A DNA stretch of 64,000 nt from Leptospira kirschneri serovar Cynopteri str. 3522 CT (lineage in GTDB: Bacteria > Spirochaetota > Leptospiria > Leptospirales > Leptospiraceae): the NCBI RefSeq assembly GCF_000243695.2, contig NZ_AHMN02000004.1, positions 852,707 through 916,706 on the forward strand, given 5' to 3'. The notes below the pieces were generated by a model. It ran no database searches, was not told the DNA's origin, and worked only from the letters and a program-made list of their open reading frames with translations. The translations under genes and the position numbers were made by a program. Positions within the stretch are counted from its first letter, which is position 1. Every line of letters starts with the position of its first letter. This document shows positions 35,616 to 61,264 of this stretch, one piece after another.

Positions 35616-36257
35616 CTAAGAATTTATTTTAGCAGTTTTTTGTCTTCGACGCCAAAAAAATAGAATCACCGCAAGGATCGCTAAAGTAATAATAACTTTA
35701 TTATAAATTTCTAAAAAAGCTAAAACGTTTTCCCAATTAGAACCTAGAAAAAAACCGGAAATAATTAAGATCCCGCACCAAAGAACTACGGCGACACTAA
35801 AACATCCGAAAAAAAGAATCGGACTCATCTTTACCATTCCAGCAACAATAGAAACAAAAAATCGAATCCCCGCCGAAAATCGACTGAATAAAACGACTAA
35901 GATAGAATTCTTTCGAAACCAAGTTAATGTCTTTTCTAGGGACTGCTCATCGTAAATAGAATCCTTAAAAGGAAATTCTTTTTCTTTAGCCCAATCCAGA
36001 AAAATTTGACCGAAACGATACATCACCCAGGCCCCCAGAAGGTTCCCCACCAATGTACTCGTAATCAATTCTATCCAGCCGAATGTAGGTAAATTTCTTG
36101 CCACTAAAAATCCTCCAAAAGCAGTAACCGTATCTCCAGGCCAGGGAGGAAAAACGTTTTCCGCAAAATTAGAAAAGGCAAAAAAGAGCCAGAGAAAAAT
36201 AGGATTCGTTTCCGAAAAACGATTGAGAATTTGGAGCAGAGTTTCGTGAAAAGTCAT
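35616..36257 (-). CDS. DedA/SNARE-associated family membrane protein
   Basis: This integral membrane protein is of the DedA family, some of which flip polyprenyl phosphates or phospholipids. The conserved FAENVFPPWPGDTVTAFGGFLVARN segment (about residues 31-56) and the re-entrant FSRFSAGIRFFVSIVAGMVKM with its key Arg residues are clear, with four or five further hydrophobic helices. The C-terminus is a short basic tail. The start codon overlaps the divergent next reading frame if that gene uses its earliest ATG. The substrate is unknown. Confidence 0.88.
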   Translation of the reverse strand: MTFHETLLQILNRFSETNPIFLWLFFAFSNFAENVFPPWPGDTVTAFGGFLVARNLPTFGWIELITSTLVGNLLGAWVMYRFGQIFLDWAKEKEFPFKDSIYDEQSLEKTLTWFRKNSILVVLFSRFSAGIRFFVSIVAGMVKMSPILFFGCFSVAVVLWCGILIISGFFLGSNWENVLAFLEIYNKVIITLAILAVILFFWRRRQKTAKINS

Positions 36258-36386
36258 GAAGTTAGAATAAAAGAATTGTCAGTGATCAAGCGTAAGGTTC
36301 AAGTAAAAAAAGTGAATCCTATTTGTTTACAATTCTTAAACCATTCGGACTTAGATCAAAAATTTACTTTTCCAAAGTTTGGTCCA

Positions 36387-36845
36387 GTGTCCCTATCCAT
36401 TTGGAAAATCATAGTTTTTTGGTTTTTCTTTTTCACAACACCCACGTTTGGCGAAACTAAAGATTCTAAAAAAACGGAACTCTATCGTTATAATAAACTC
36501 ACGGTACAGAATCATCCAGTTCGAAATCCTAGATCTCTTCCAATCGAATTTGTTCCCGAAGGTTCCGATCTAATTTATTCTACGGAACTCAAATCCGAAA
36601 GAGGTTATTTTGAAACGAGAGAATCTTTTCTTTTATTCACACATACATTTAAGAAAAAACAAATGGAAGTTTATTATGAATCCATTTTCCAATCTCTCTA
36701 TTGGAAAATTTTACAGGAAGAAATCACCGAAAACAAAACGGTGATCATGGTAGAAAGTCAAAATAAAAAAGTAGTAACGATTCAAATCGAAACTTTGGAG
36801 AACGGAAGTAAAATCAAACTTTTTTATAAAAATTCAGGAAGCTAA
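36387..36845 (+). CDS. Hypothetical exported protein
   Basis: The family is not recognised. From the GTG used here the protein begins SLSIWKIIVFWFFFFTTP, then TFG, a good signal peptide, followed by about 130 residues of charged, beta-like sequence. The frame is open back to an ATG at 36231, which would overlap dedA and add 52 residues without clear meaning. The GTG has only a weak ribosome site. It ends 6 bp before the AI-2E-type transporter gene, so it is probably the first gene of a unit with that gene and xseAB. Confidence 0.6.
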   Translation: MSLSIWKIIVFWFFFFTTPTFGETKDSKKTELYRYNKLTVQNHPVRNPRSLPIEFVPEGSDLIYSTELKSERGYFETRESFLLFTHTFKKKQMEVYYESIFQSLYWKILQEEITENKTVIMVESQNKKVVTIQIETLENGSKIKLFYKNSGS

Positions 36846-36851
36846 AAATCT

Positions 36852-37982
<1,131 letters not shown>

Positions 37983-37985
37983 ACA

Positions 37986-39254
<1,269 letters not shown>

Positions 39255-39256
39255 AA

Positions 39257-39544
39257 ATGGCGGAGACAAAATCTAAAATTTCATTTGAAGACGCTCTCAT
39301 GGAACTGGAACAAATTGCGGAAAAACTAGAACGACAAGATTTCAGTTTAGAAGAATCCTTAAAAGCATATGAAAGAGGGATGGAACTTAAAAAAATCTGT
39401 CAGGGAATTTTAGATACTGCAGAAGGAAAGATAGAAGCTCTTACTAAAGACGAATCTAAAAAAACGAATAAAACCGGTTTTAGAGGAGAATCTAAAACGA
39501 CAGAAACCAAAAACAACACCACACAAGAAGAAGACTTATTTTAA
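39257..39544 (+). CDS. xseB: Exodeoxyribonuclease VII small subunit
   Basis: This is the small helical subunit of exonuclease VII that wraps the coiled coil of XseA. The conserved [36 protein letters not shown] hairpin fills the first 50 residues, and a variable Lys/Thr-rich tail follows to residue 95. It begins 2 bp after xseA, with GGAAAATAAAA as its ribosome site. The last gene of this operon, it is followed by a GC-rich repeat-like block with nested inverted repeats that could end transcription. Confidence 0.95.
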   Translation: MAETKSKISFEDALMELEQIAEKLERQDFSLEESLKAYERGMELKKICQGILDTAEGKIEALTKDESKKTNKTGFRGESKTTETKNNTTQEEDLF

Positions 39545-39720
39545 TGTGCGTTCGGCGTAAGAAAATCTTGGCGAATAAAAAACTCAGGTACAACGACTCC
39601 CTAAATACCGATCCGTAGAGAAGGTATTCGCTGAGTTTTCCAAGTTGTCGTAGCTGCTCGCAAATTCCATAGCGAACTGGCTCAACGGCTGCGCTTTCAG
39701 CTCCAGTCAATAATTGCATG
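39545..39720. repeat. GC-rich block with nested inverted repeats after xseB
   Basis: The stretch from about 39640 to 39712 is far richer in G and C than its surroundings. AAAACTCAG (39579-39587) pairs with CTGAGTTTT (39631-39639), and inside the loop ATACC pairs with GGTAT. A minus-strand 75-codon frame crosses it but also runs into xseB. The 26-bp repeat at 39561-39586 is shared with 18226-18251. It is probably a dispersed repeat or the fossil of a mobile element. Confidence 0.5.
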
Positions 39721-39951
39721 AAAGAAATTTAATATAACTTTTCGTCTTAAGTTTCAATTTAATCGACTACACTTCAATCACTTTCCATTGTTATATAGAA
39801 TTCACGTTACTTTAATGCAGATTTCAACTTCAGAAATCGGTTCTAAGATTTAACTTTTGTTTATATTTTTTTAACGTAAGTTCGGCCTAAAGTTTCAGGA
39901 CTCATTTCTGAAAAAAGTTAGAATCTAAACTTTGCAAATCAATTCCTAAAA

Positions 39952-40013
39952 TGTAGGAACTATTACAAACTACGGTGTTACGAGCAAAATCTAAAATTGT
40001 AAGAGTTCCCACA
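39952..40013. repeat. Two opposed copies of the TGTRGGAACTNNYACA motif
   Basis: TGTAGGAACTATTACA at 39952-39967 and, inverted, TGTAAGAGTTCCCACA at 39998-40013 face each other 30 bp apart. The first is the exact complement of the two copies near 18.8 kb. Confidence 0.75.
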
Positions 40014-40157
40014 ATTTCACTTGAAAACGGGAAATATTGAAAATCGGATTCTACTGATTTTTTTTTAAAACACTATACAAAAATTGAGTTTTTTATCAAT
40101 TAGAAGTGTCTAACAAGAACCCAAATGAAAAAACAGCTTTTAAATTAAAGAGATAAA

Positions 40158-40241
<84 letters not shown>

Positions 40242-40445
40242 ATCCTCGGTAGTGAGCCCATATTTTCAAAAAGGGGTAAGGAAGCAATCTCAATTTGTCT
40301 CATTAGCATGTGTTTTTCTAGCTTTTTAAAGGAAAAATTTTAAATCGAGGAAGTGATTCAGTTCAAAAAACGCTTTGGGTCATTTTTCCTCTTCATTAGA
40401 GTGACATAATCCCTTCTAAGAGTGTTATGGAGTTAAAAAAAATTT

Positions 40446-44066
<3,621 letters not shown>

Positions 44067-44163
44067 TCAGGAAAGTTTACTCAATTGTAGTTTTTATGTT
44101 ATGAATTGATTATATATAGATCTTATATCGATAACCAATCATTTATATAAAACGAGTCTAAAG

Positions 44164-44193
44164 GCCCGGGTAATTTAAACTCGGGCTTTTTTT
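44164..44193 (+). terminator. Intrinsic terminator of nrdJ
   Basis: GCCCGGG and CTCGGGC form a 7-bp stem with one G-T pair around a 9-nt loop, directly followed by seven T. It lies 98 bp after the nrdJ stop. This is the clearest Rho-independent terminator in the window. Confidence 0.88.
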
Positions 44194-44564
44194 ATTATTG
44201 AGAATTACATAAAATTAGTTTTTTATTATATTTCACCATTTTCTTTTTCATAACGAATCAAAGCACGATGCAATTTCGTTTAAATACAAAAAGTAAATTC
44301 CTATGATAAGAGGTAGAATCTTTTTCCAATCAGTGAAAATATGATTTGAATACCCTTTTCAGAAAATTTTATTTTTTCGAAAACCGTTCGTCTCGATATG
44401 AAACTTTGTTCCGGGATATAGATTCACTTTTATATGCAAGTTTTCTATAATTTTCGCGCACTCAATTCGAACAGAACCAAAATTCAAATGTAACCGTAAA
44501 CAATCAACTCCAGTTGTCTTCATTTTTAGCAAGCTGACTGTACTCAAATAGGGTTTCAATAGAA

Positions 44565-44657
44565 TTGTTGAAAAATTAATTCTTTATTGATTTCTATTTC
44601 ATGGGAACCGTCGATTGAAAAAGTTTTGTTAATCTGAACTATGGAATTTTTCAACAA
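44565..44657. repeat. Inverted repeat pair TTGTTGAAAAATT, 93 bp apart end to end
   Basis: The 13-mer at 44565-44577 and its perfect complement AATTTTTCAACAA at 44645-44657 bracket 67 bp. The outline suits a small insertion-sequence remnant or a hairpin element. It sits at the 3' end of the frameshifted gene. Confidence 0.5.
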
Positions 44658-44947
44658 CCCTAATTTTAAAAACGTTTTGCTTCAACTTTTGAGGCTCTAA
44701 AATTTTCGTCCTCATTTCCCATTCAGCTGGAAATTCAATCCAATGAATTTTCTTTAAATGCCAACGGGCCACCGGTTAAAACGTCTCGAATCCATTTATC
44801 GTAAAAGCTGTGAGAAAATTCTTGAATTAGAAGAATATTAATTTTATAGAATCTACCGCCGTAAACGTCTTTGATGAGACAATTTTTTAAGATGTCTCTA
44901 TTAATAAATAATATTCGAAAAAATTTCATCCATTTAGAATCACTCAT
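44629..44947 (-). pseudogene. Frameshifted small protein gene
   Basis: From an ATG the frame reads SDSKWMKFFRILFINRD onward to GGPLAFKE, then goes off into a stop at 44735. Removing one A from the A4 run at 44748-44751 restores KEIHWIEFPAEWEMRTKILE and carries the frame to a stop at 44629, giving about 105 aa. The even codon use on both sides argues that this was a gene. The KW..FF and GGPL..KEI.WIEFP pattern reminds me of small DUF6678-type proteins, from memory only. The 3' end is entangled with an inverted repeat. A sequencing error or phase variation are alternatives to true decay. Confidence 0.5.
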
Positions 44948-45177
44948 CAATTTAGAAGAAAATTTGTTGATTCGATTCTTCAGTCATATTTAGTATTTAT
45001 CAACTTCGGGATTCATAAAAATTCTTATAAAAATCTGTCCCAAAACTGAAACAGATTCTTGCAGCTTAACCTTTTTGATAAAACAAAATGAAACTCTAAA
45101 GTGCCTTCTCTCACTAAGATATCGCTCGGTAAGTTTTAGGGCGCGCTGTAAACAAAAATCTACTACAACTTCGAATA

Positions 45178-46094
45178 TTAAAGACTTCCAGAAATTGGCG
45201 GTGGCCCAGTCAGTCCTGGAATCTTTACATCCGGTTTGTTAATAGTCCCCATCACAGGAATACATTTACTTCCGCTCTGTTTTTCTAAAAGAGTCAATAT
45301 ATCTGCTATATCTTGTCTTTCCAAAGCAAAGTTGCGATCGAGTTCTAGACAAATTCTAAGATTTAGTTGAGAAAAGGACATATTTTCCGATAATCGAATA
45401 TTTCCAGTAATATCAAAACGTGCAATCGATGTGTCTAACGTAAAATCGTTGAAAATTAAATTTCCACCTTGAAGATTCACTTTAGTAAGAAATTTTTTAA
45501 CCGTTATATTTTTCAATTCACCTAAAAGCGGAATTTCCGGAAGTTCCTGAATCATTCCTGAAGACTGTCCTGCAGGTATTTCCAAATCTAAAGTTCCGTT
45601 TATTCTGGAAATACCTTGGTCTAAATTATCAAATTTTCCTTTACCTTCAAAATTACGTATTTTTGCCAAAGGTCCGTTTTCGGTATCAATTTTTAAGGAA
45701 ACCAATTTAAACTTACCATCGAATTTTTTCTTAATCAAACCCAACAAAGAAGTTTTTAGAACCGCCTCTTCCGCTTTGATTTTAAGATTGGAAGAAGTTG
45801 TGACTTCGAGAGAATCCAAAGTTACATTTCCTAAAACGGAAATACTCAAATCTCTAAAATTAATAATCGTTCCGGTTTTTGCGGATGAAGAATACAAAGA
45901 ACTACGTACAATTTCATCCAAAGGAAAAAGCCAAACCGTAAAAATGAGAAATGAAAAAATCCCAGTTCCGATCAGTATTAATTTTTGTTTAAACGTAAAA
46001 CGAGAGACAACTTCTTCCTCCTGGAGTTCGAGAGTCAAAAACTCCTCTTCTTCGGGAGTCAGAGCGATTTCTTCCGGAAACTCTTTTTCTTTTT

Positions 46095-46098
<4 letters not shown>
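45178..46098 (-). CDS. gspN: Type II secretion system protein GspN-like
   Basis: This is the last gene of the type II secretion locus. The 306-aa protein has an acidic cytoplasmic start, one transmembrane helix at about residues 40-60 and a large periplasmic domain with repeated LD.LEV and NLRLS-type beta strands, as in GspN/AsmA-like proteins. The C-terminus is Pro/Gly-rich. GspN is absent from many systems; in others it may be linked to the secretin or inner-membrane platform. The start overlaps gspM by 4 bp. The call rests partly on position. Confidence 0.78.
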
Positions 46099-46622
<524 letters not shown>

Positions 46623-46629
46623 GGCGATC

Positions 46630-48252
46630 TTAAAAAGACTCCTCAGCGGTTGACTTATTGGTGACTTTCATCTTAATAATAAAAGAGACTTTATAATTTT
46701 TGACACCCTGCATCAATTTTTTATCCACAATCTCTATGTCTTTGAACATAGTAGATTTTTCCAAAGATCTTTGTACTACACCGATCTCACTGAATTCGTT
46801 CACTCTTCCTCCGATCTTGACCAAGTCCTGATCATAATCAAACTGATCCAGTTGAAACGGCTGCATGTCCGCAGAGGGAAAATTCATAGAAAGTTCAAAT
46901 AAAATATCTAAAATGCTAGGTTTACTTAAGTAAAGTCTGTAGATCTCCGTTTTTTTCTTCTCTTCGTTTTTAAGTTTAGCAGCATATTCTAATATATCCT
47001 CGTCTTCGGGAGCAGGTCTACCAAAACCTTTTTGAAATTTTTCCGCGAGCATTTTATCACTCGCACTGAGTTTACGTTTATCTACTACGATTCCTACAAA
47101 AAAAACGGTAATTAAAATGAATAAAGAAATTCCGGAGAAAATCAAATGATGTCTGAACTGATCTAAGTTTAGAATATTCTTATTAATTCTCTTTACGTGA
47201 GGTGTATCGATAAAATCTACTTTATCTTTTTTAGAAAAACCAAAATGATACCCCATTCCTAAACAAGTGGCAAAGGAATCTCCGTTCAAAGGAAGAAAAT
47301 CATATCTATGAGCAATCAAACCAATGGAATCGGTAAAAAAAGATTCAATTCCGCGGATTTTGCTCCCACCGCCCGAAAGATATAAAACTTCTGGTCTTTC
47401 GGTTTCATTCATAGATACAATACTTCTTTGAATTTCGGAAGAAAGTTTTTCTAAAAATTTTTCTGTACTTTGAAATGCCTTTTTAATATCCGCCTCTTTG
47501 AGTTTGAATTCTTTCGCGAATAAATTGAGATCGTCGTCTTCTTCCGAAAAAGGTTCGAATTGAAGTGAAAGTTTAATCGCTTCCGCTTTTTCAAAAGGGA
47601 TTTTGAGATCGGAAGAAATCTGATCCGTCAGAGTGTCCCCTCCCATTGAAATGTATCTTGTATGTGCAACTTTTCCATCGCTCAAAATATTCAAGATAGT
47701 AACTCTTCCGCCTATATCTACTTGAGTGCAGTTCTTACTTTGAATTTCTTTATTAGAATGTTGTGTAATAACGGAAGAAAGACTAACTGAATCTACAAAC
47801 AAACCTCGAAATACGATGTTACTATCTAAAAACGGTGCGGTAATAAAATCCAATTCGCTATGATGCGCAGAATACGCGATCACGTCCGATTTTTCCTGAT
47901 CGATTCTCCAGATATTTCCAGTTACTTCCACTGTTTCCATGGGAAATGGAATTCTACTTTCTACTTCAAATGGAATTACTTCTCGAATTGCTTTTACAGT
48001 CGTTAGAGGAATATGAAGTTCCCTCACAAAAAGACGGTCCAAAGGAAGATTTAAAAGAATACTGGTCTCACCTGGAAAATAGGAATTGATAAAACGAAGA
48101 ACATTATGCCTATACTCTTCTTCTTCTCCATGAGAAATACTCATGATTTCAGAACGAAGAATGGTCAACTTTCCTAGAACTTTTTGAAAGAGAACACCTT
48201 TGATTGTATTCGTTCCATAATCGACTGCGAGAAATTGATCATAAATAAACAT
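46630..48252 (-). CDS. gspL: Type II secretion system protein GspL (actin-like/PilM fold)
   Basis: This inner-membrane platform protein recruits the GspE ATPase. The first 350 residues have the actin/PilM-like fold: DYGTNTIKGVLF near residue 10, a VDIGGRVTILNIL phosphate loop and YLSGGGSKIRG near 290. One transmembrane helix lies at about residues 376-394, then a coiled coil and a periplasmic C-terminal domain. At 540 aa it is longer than E. coli-type GspL (about 400). It ends 7 bp before gspM and starts 5 bp after gspK. Confidence 0.87.
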   Translation of the reverse strand: MFIYDQFLAVDYGTNTIKGVLFQKVLGKLTILRSEIMSISHGEEEEYRHNVLRFINSYFPGETSILLNLPLDRLFVRELHIPLTTVKAIREVIPFEVESRIPFPMETVEVTGNIWRIDQEKSDVIAYSAHHSELDFITAPFLDSNIVFRGLFVDSVSLSSVITQHSNKEIQSKNCTQVDIGGRVTILNILSDGKVAHTRYISMGGDTLTDQISSDLKIPFEKAEAIKLSLQFEPFSEEDDDLNLFAKEFKLKEADIKKAFQSTEKFLEKLSSEIQRSIVSMNETERPEVLYLSGGGSKIRGIESFFTDSIGLIAHRYDFLPLNGDSFATCLGMGYHFGFSKKDKVDFIDTPHVKRINKNILNLDQFRHHLIFSGISLFILITVFFVGIVVDKRKLSASDKMLAEKFQKGFGRPAPEDEDILEYAAKLKNEEKKKTEIYRLYLSKPSILDILFELSMNFPSADMQPFQLDQFDYDQDLVKIGGRVNEFSEIGVVQRSLEKSTMFKDIEIVDKKLMQGVKNYKVSFIIKMKVTNKSTAEESF

Positions 48253-48257
48253 CTGAT

Positions 48258-50241
<1,984 letters not shown>

Positions 50242-50250
50242 TCAAAACTC

Positions 50251-50787
50251 TTAATATTGTGCAGACTTAAACGTCTCCGCTGTGTAAGATTCGGTTCCAC
50301 TGCCAGTGGGATATTTGATCGTAACTTTGATTCTAAAAACCCGGATAATCCCCGCAGTAGCTGCTCCTTGACTAGCTTGACCAGACCTTCTCATGATCAA
50401 TTTATTCATCTCCGAATCTCTACCTCCAAGTAAATCTTCCGGCTTTTGACTGTCCTTTCCAGAAAGTTTCAAAAGGTCCATGTCTTCCTCATTGATCGAG
50501 GTTTCAAAACCGTAACCCGGATAACCAGGAATATCCCCCGAGGTTTTATCGGACTGAAGTACAGATACAGAATCAATCTGAGCCATTTTAATTTTAGCTA
50601 AATGAACCGCGTTTGAGATCACCGTAGCCATTCTTTGCTGTTTGATCCCGTTTGAAATCACCATGTAAGTGTATGTCATTGCAATTCCGGCTAATGCAAG
50701 TGCGATAGAAACCTCGATTAAATTAAAACCTCTTCGAATCGAAAGTCTAGAAACAAAAATTTTAAGGCTGCTGTTGTTCGTTATCAT
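50251..50787 (-). CDS. gspI: Type II secretion minor pseudopilin GspI
   Basis: This minor pseudopilin is thought to start the tip complex. The prepilin site is SIRRG-FNLIEVSIALALAG, with Asn replacing the usual Thr at position 2. The ATG chosen gives a 20-residue leader; an earlier ATG at 50868 would add 27 residues with no meaning. Even so it overlaps gspH by 26 bp. Its body of about 155 residues is somewhat longer than in many GspI proteins. Confidence 0.83.
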   Translation of the reverse strand: MITNNSSLKIFVSRLSIRRGFNLIEVSIALALAGIAMTYTYMVISNGIKQQRMATVISNAVHLAKIKMAQIDSVSVLQSDKTSGDIPGYPGYGFETSINEEDMDLLKLSGKDSQKPEDLLGGRDSEMNKLIMRRSGQASQGAATAGIIRVFRIKVTIKYPTGSGTESYTAETFKSAQY

Positions 50788-51331
50788 CTTGTTCTTTCCA
50801 ATTCTTATCGGTTGCCAAATTTGAAGAAGTATGAAACTGTTCGCCTTCCACAACGGAAACCTTTCCACCGTATCTATAAAGAATCAAGGTTCTATAAATG
50901 GAAGGATCACTTCCTAAATGTACGCTGTAATCCGCCGAGATCCCGAGATAGGTATATGGAACTTTAATAATTCCTTTCGTATATCTAAAACCTCTAATAT
51001 CGGTTATATCTATAATTTCGGAAGTATAAGGAAGTTTCTGAGGTTTAAAAACCAAAACCTCTTTAATTCCGCTTTCGTCTCGAACCAACTTTTTGATGGA
51101 ATAAGTATCATTGTCTATATCCAATTCTAAAACCATCGTGGTGTTCGTAAGAATGGATTTTCGATAGCAGAACTCGGCGGCTTGTTTTAAGGTTTGCGCC
51201 GCGTCATTTCCCGAAGGGATAATAAAATTTGCAGCGGTACTTGCAAGAATACTAATTAACCCCGCGAGGATCGCGATAACCACGATCAACTCGATCAGAG
51301 TAAATCCTTTCCGGATATTTCTAACTTTCAT
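50762..51331 (-). CDS. gspH: Type II secretion minor pseudopilin GspH
   Basis: This is a pseudopilin with leader MKVRNIRKG, followed by FTLIELIVVIAILAGLISIL. The Glu5 and hydrophobic helix are standard. The remaining 150 residues form the beta domain. It lies between gspG and gspI, 21 bp after gspG, which fits GspH. The C-terminus is Gln/Asp-rich and overlaps the start of gspI. Confidence 0.83.
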   Translation of the reverse strand: MKVRNIRKGFTLIELIVVIAILAGLISILASTAANFIIPSGNDAAQTLKQAAEFCYRKSILTNTTMVLELDIDNDTYSIKKLVRDESGIKEVLVFKPQKLPYTSEIIDITDIRGFRYTKGIIKVPYTYLGISADYSVHLGSDPSIYRTLILYRYGGKVSVVEGEQFHTSSNLATDKNWKEQDDNEQQQP

Positions 51332-51352
51332 AACCGGAAAGGAGAGAAAAAG

Positions 51353-51829
<477 letters not shown>

Positions 51830-51850
51830 TTGAATTCTCCTTAATCTTAA

Positions 51851-53077
51851 CTATATATTTTGAAGTTGTTGCGTCAAGTTGTACATTGGGACCATGATCG
51901 AAGCCATAATCGTTCCAATCAAAAGACCCATAACCACAATCATTAGAGGTTCCATCGATTGGGTCATCGTTTTAATTGCGGTATCCACTTCCGAATCGTA
52001 AATATCCGCGAGTTTGTTCATCATCTCCGGAACCCGATCCGAAACCTCTCCGGCGGCGATCATACCTAAAACCATCTGAGGTAGAATCACGGACCCACTA
52101 AAAGAAGAGGAAAGTTTTTCCCCTTCTTTGATTTTTTCCACTGCGTTTTTGATTTCTTCACCAAAGATAGAATGATCTACTATCTTTTCTACGATGACAA
52201 GAGTAGTGATCAGAGGAACCCGGTTGCTTAAAAGAATTCCTATGTTTCTCGCAAAACTACTTACAAGAACCTTACGCGCAAGAGATCCTAATATTGGAAT
52301 TTTCAAAACGAACTCGTCCCAGTTTCGTTTTCCCTTGGAAGTGTTTTTATAATAGATAAAACCTACAATTCCTCCAAAACCCAAAGCAAGAATTAACCAC
52401 CAAAACCCAATGAGAAAGTCAGAAACTCCGATCACAATTCTGGTTATCAGAGGAAGTTTTGCGTCGAATTGTAAAAACAATTCCTGAATCTGAGGAATGA
52501 CTACAGTTAATAAAAAAATCGTCACAAAAATAGATAAGGAACCCATAATAAACGGATATACCATTGCCACCTGAACTTTCGCTTTCAGTTCGCTGGATTT
52601 CTCTTCTAGCTCCGCAAGTCGAGTGAGGGTAGCTTCATAATCTCCCGTTTTTTCACCAACTGCAACGAGCGACGGAAACTGACTCGGAAATACATCTGGA
52701 TGTTTTTTCATCGCTTCGGATAAGGAAGAACCTTCCGTAATGTTTGCTTGCATTCCGGTAATTACTTTTCTGAAATTCTGATTTTCAGTCTGTTCCACGA
52801 TACTCGACAAAGATTTATCGAGTGGAATTCCCGCACCAAGTAATGTGGCAAGTTGTCTTGAAAAAAGACCTACTTCTTTACGCGGAATTCTATAAAGATA
52901 CTTTGCTAAAAACGGAAATAATTCCCGGTCCTTTCTTTCAGAATCTTCGGAAATACTACGTACATAAAGGCCTTTGTTTTTTAGTTTAGATCTTGCAGCT
53001 TGAAGAGAAGCGGCGTCTATAATTCCTTTTTCTTCTTTACCCTTTTTATTGAAAGCAACGTAAGAATAAATCGCCAT
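51851..53077 (-). CDS. gspF: Type II secretion inner membrane protein GspF
   Basis: This is the polytopic platform protein that turns with or anchors the pseudopilus. Two repeated cytoplasmic helical domains (about residues 65-190 and 270-390) each end in membrane helices. Family motifs include FSRQLATLLGAGIPLDKSLS, NITEGSSLSEAMKKHPDVFP, LVAVGEKTGDYEATLTRLA and MTQSMEPLMIVVMGLLIGTIMASIMVPMYNL. The 408 aa length is standard. It lies 5 bp after gspE. Confidence 0.95.
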   Translation of the reverse strand: MAIYSYVAFNKKGKEEKGIIDAASLQAARSKLKNKGLYVRSISEDSERKDRELFPFLAKYLYRIPRKEVGLFSRQLATLLGAGIPLDKSLSSIVEQTENQNFRKVITGMQANITEGSSLSEAMKKHPDVFPSQFPSLVAVGEKTGDYEATLTRLAELEEKSSELKAKVQVAMVYPFIMGSLSIFVTIFLLTVVIPQIQELFLQFDAKLPLITRIVIGVSDFLIGFWWLILALGFGGIVGFIYYKNTSKGKRNWDEFVLKIPILGSLARKVLVSSFARNIGILLSNRVPLITTLVIVEKIVDHSIFGEEIKNAVEKIKEGEKLSSSFSGSVILPQMVLGMIAAGEVSDRVPEMMNKLADIYDSEVDTAIKTMTQSMEPLMIVVMGLLIGTIMASIMVPMYNLTQQLQNI

Positions 53078-53082
53078 AACGC

Positions 53083-54756
<1,674 letters not shown>

Positions 54757-54759
54757 ATT

Positions 54760-56550
<1,791 letters not shown>

Positions 56551-56554
56551 CTTT

Positions 56555-57465
<911 letters not shown>

Positions 57466-58494
57466 GAGTCCGATCAGAAAATTTCTTTCTAAGAAGTCAG
57501 AAAATCTCCGACTACTCACAATCTGGCAAATTTACCAGGGTCTAAAGGAGTCACAATCTTTAACGCTTTTTTCAAAGCGGCGTCTGGATTTACCCTATTT
57601 CCGTTTAAAAAGACTTCAAAATGAAGATGAGGTCCCGTAGCCGACCCGGTTCTACCAATTGCACCTATGACCGTTCCAGTGCTCACTCTAGTTCCCTGTT
57701 CAATTGTAATTTTAGAACAGTGGGCGTACATTGTTTTATAGCCGTTGTCATGATCTATGACTACAGTATTTCCGTATCCTCCGTTTACTCCGGCAAAGGA
57801 TACGATTCCATCCGCAGATGCAAGGATCGGAGCACCTTGAGCCCCCGCAAAATCCAAACCGGTATGAAAACCACCCGAACCAGTATGAAACGGATCTTTT
57901 CTTCTTCCATAACGGGAAGTGATTCTTGCATTTAAAACAGGATGTACAAACAATTTATGAAATTCTACTTTCTCCCGGCTCGCGTTACGAACCTGCACCG
58001 GAATGGAAAGATTCTGACCCACTTGAAGAGTAGAATTCTTTTTCAAGCCGTTGGCAGAAATAATTTTTTGAATCGAAGTTTTCATTTCTCTTGCGATTTT
58101 AGAAAGAGAATCTTTGGATTTGACTACGTAATTTTTGTAGATAGTTCCGCTGTGATTAACGATCTTAGAAGAAATAATCCTATTGACGTTGATAAAGCTA
58201 GGAAGTTCTAAGTTAGATTTGTCTTTGTGATAATTGAGAGAATATTTTTCTTCCTGCCAATTTTCAGGAGACTGAGAGAATAGTTGTTTAATTTTACGTT
58301 CTTCTTTATCCGAAAAAAAGGAAGAATCCTTGTTGGTATATTCTGAGATCTCCGCGTCGTAATTTTTCAGAGGATCTGCAAAAATAGAACCAAACACCAA
58401 GTAGGAAATCAAAAAAATAAAAAAAAGTTTCCCATTCACTTTTTTAGTATCGGACTTAGATATGTCCGATCTTGATCCTCCATTTCCCGAGGAT

Positions 58495-58869
<375 letters not shown>

Positions 58870-58885
58870 TTCAGAGCAAAATTAC

Positions 58886-58916
<31 letters not shown>

Positions 58917-58995
58917 TGAAAAAGCCGAATTACGTTTTCAATTTTTCGAATAAAAAACACAAAATCCATATCACAAACGTTCCCCAAGTAAAAGA

Positions 58996-60556
<1,561 letters not shown>

Positions 60557-60575
60557 TTCCCGTTAAGCGAGAAGT

Positions 60576-60848
<273 letters not shown>

Positions 60849-60868
60849 GAAGTACCTAAACCAATATT

Positions 60869-61219
<351 letters not shown>

Positions 61220-61264
61220 AGATACCTCTTTAAAATAAATTTTCCATTTTACGAAGATCAACAA

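Larger units (their letters stand above)
44067..45177. other. Intergenic region after nrdJ with a decayed gene
   Basis: This 1.1-kb stretch contains the nrdJ terminator, a frameshifted minus-strand gene remnant (44629-44947) and a 13-bp perfect inverted repeat (44565-44577 with 44645-44657). Minus-strand frames further left, such as 44359-44559, could be more fossil coding sequence but have no support. The last 230 bp before gspN show nothing recognisable. Confidence 0.55.

Noticed and set aside
39492..39719. 75-codon minus-strand open frame after xseB
   Set aside because: It overlaps xseB and a GC-rich repeat block. It is better explained as a repeat than as a gene, although parts could be a fossil coding sequence.
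44359..44559. 66-codon minus-strand open frame
   Set aside because: No ribosome site or recognisable motif. It could be part of the decayed locus next to it but cannot be supported.
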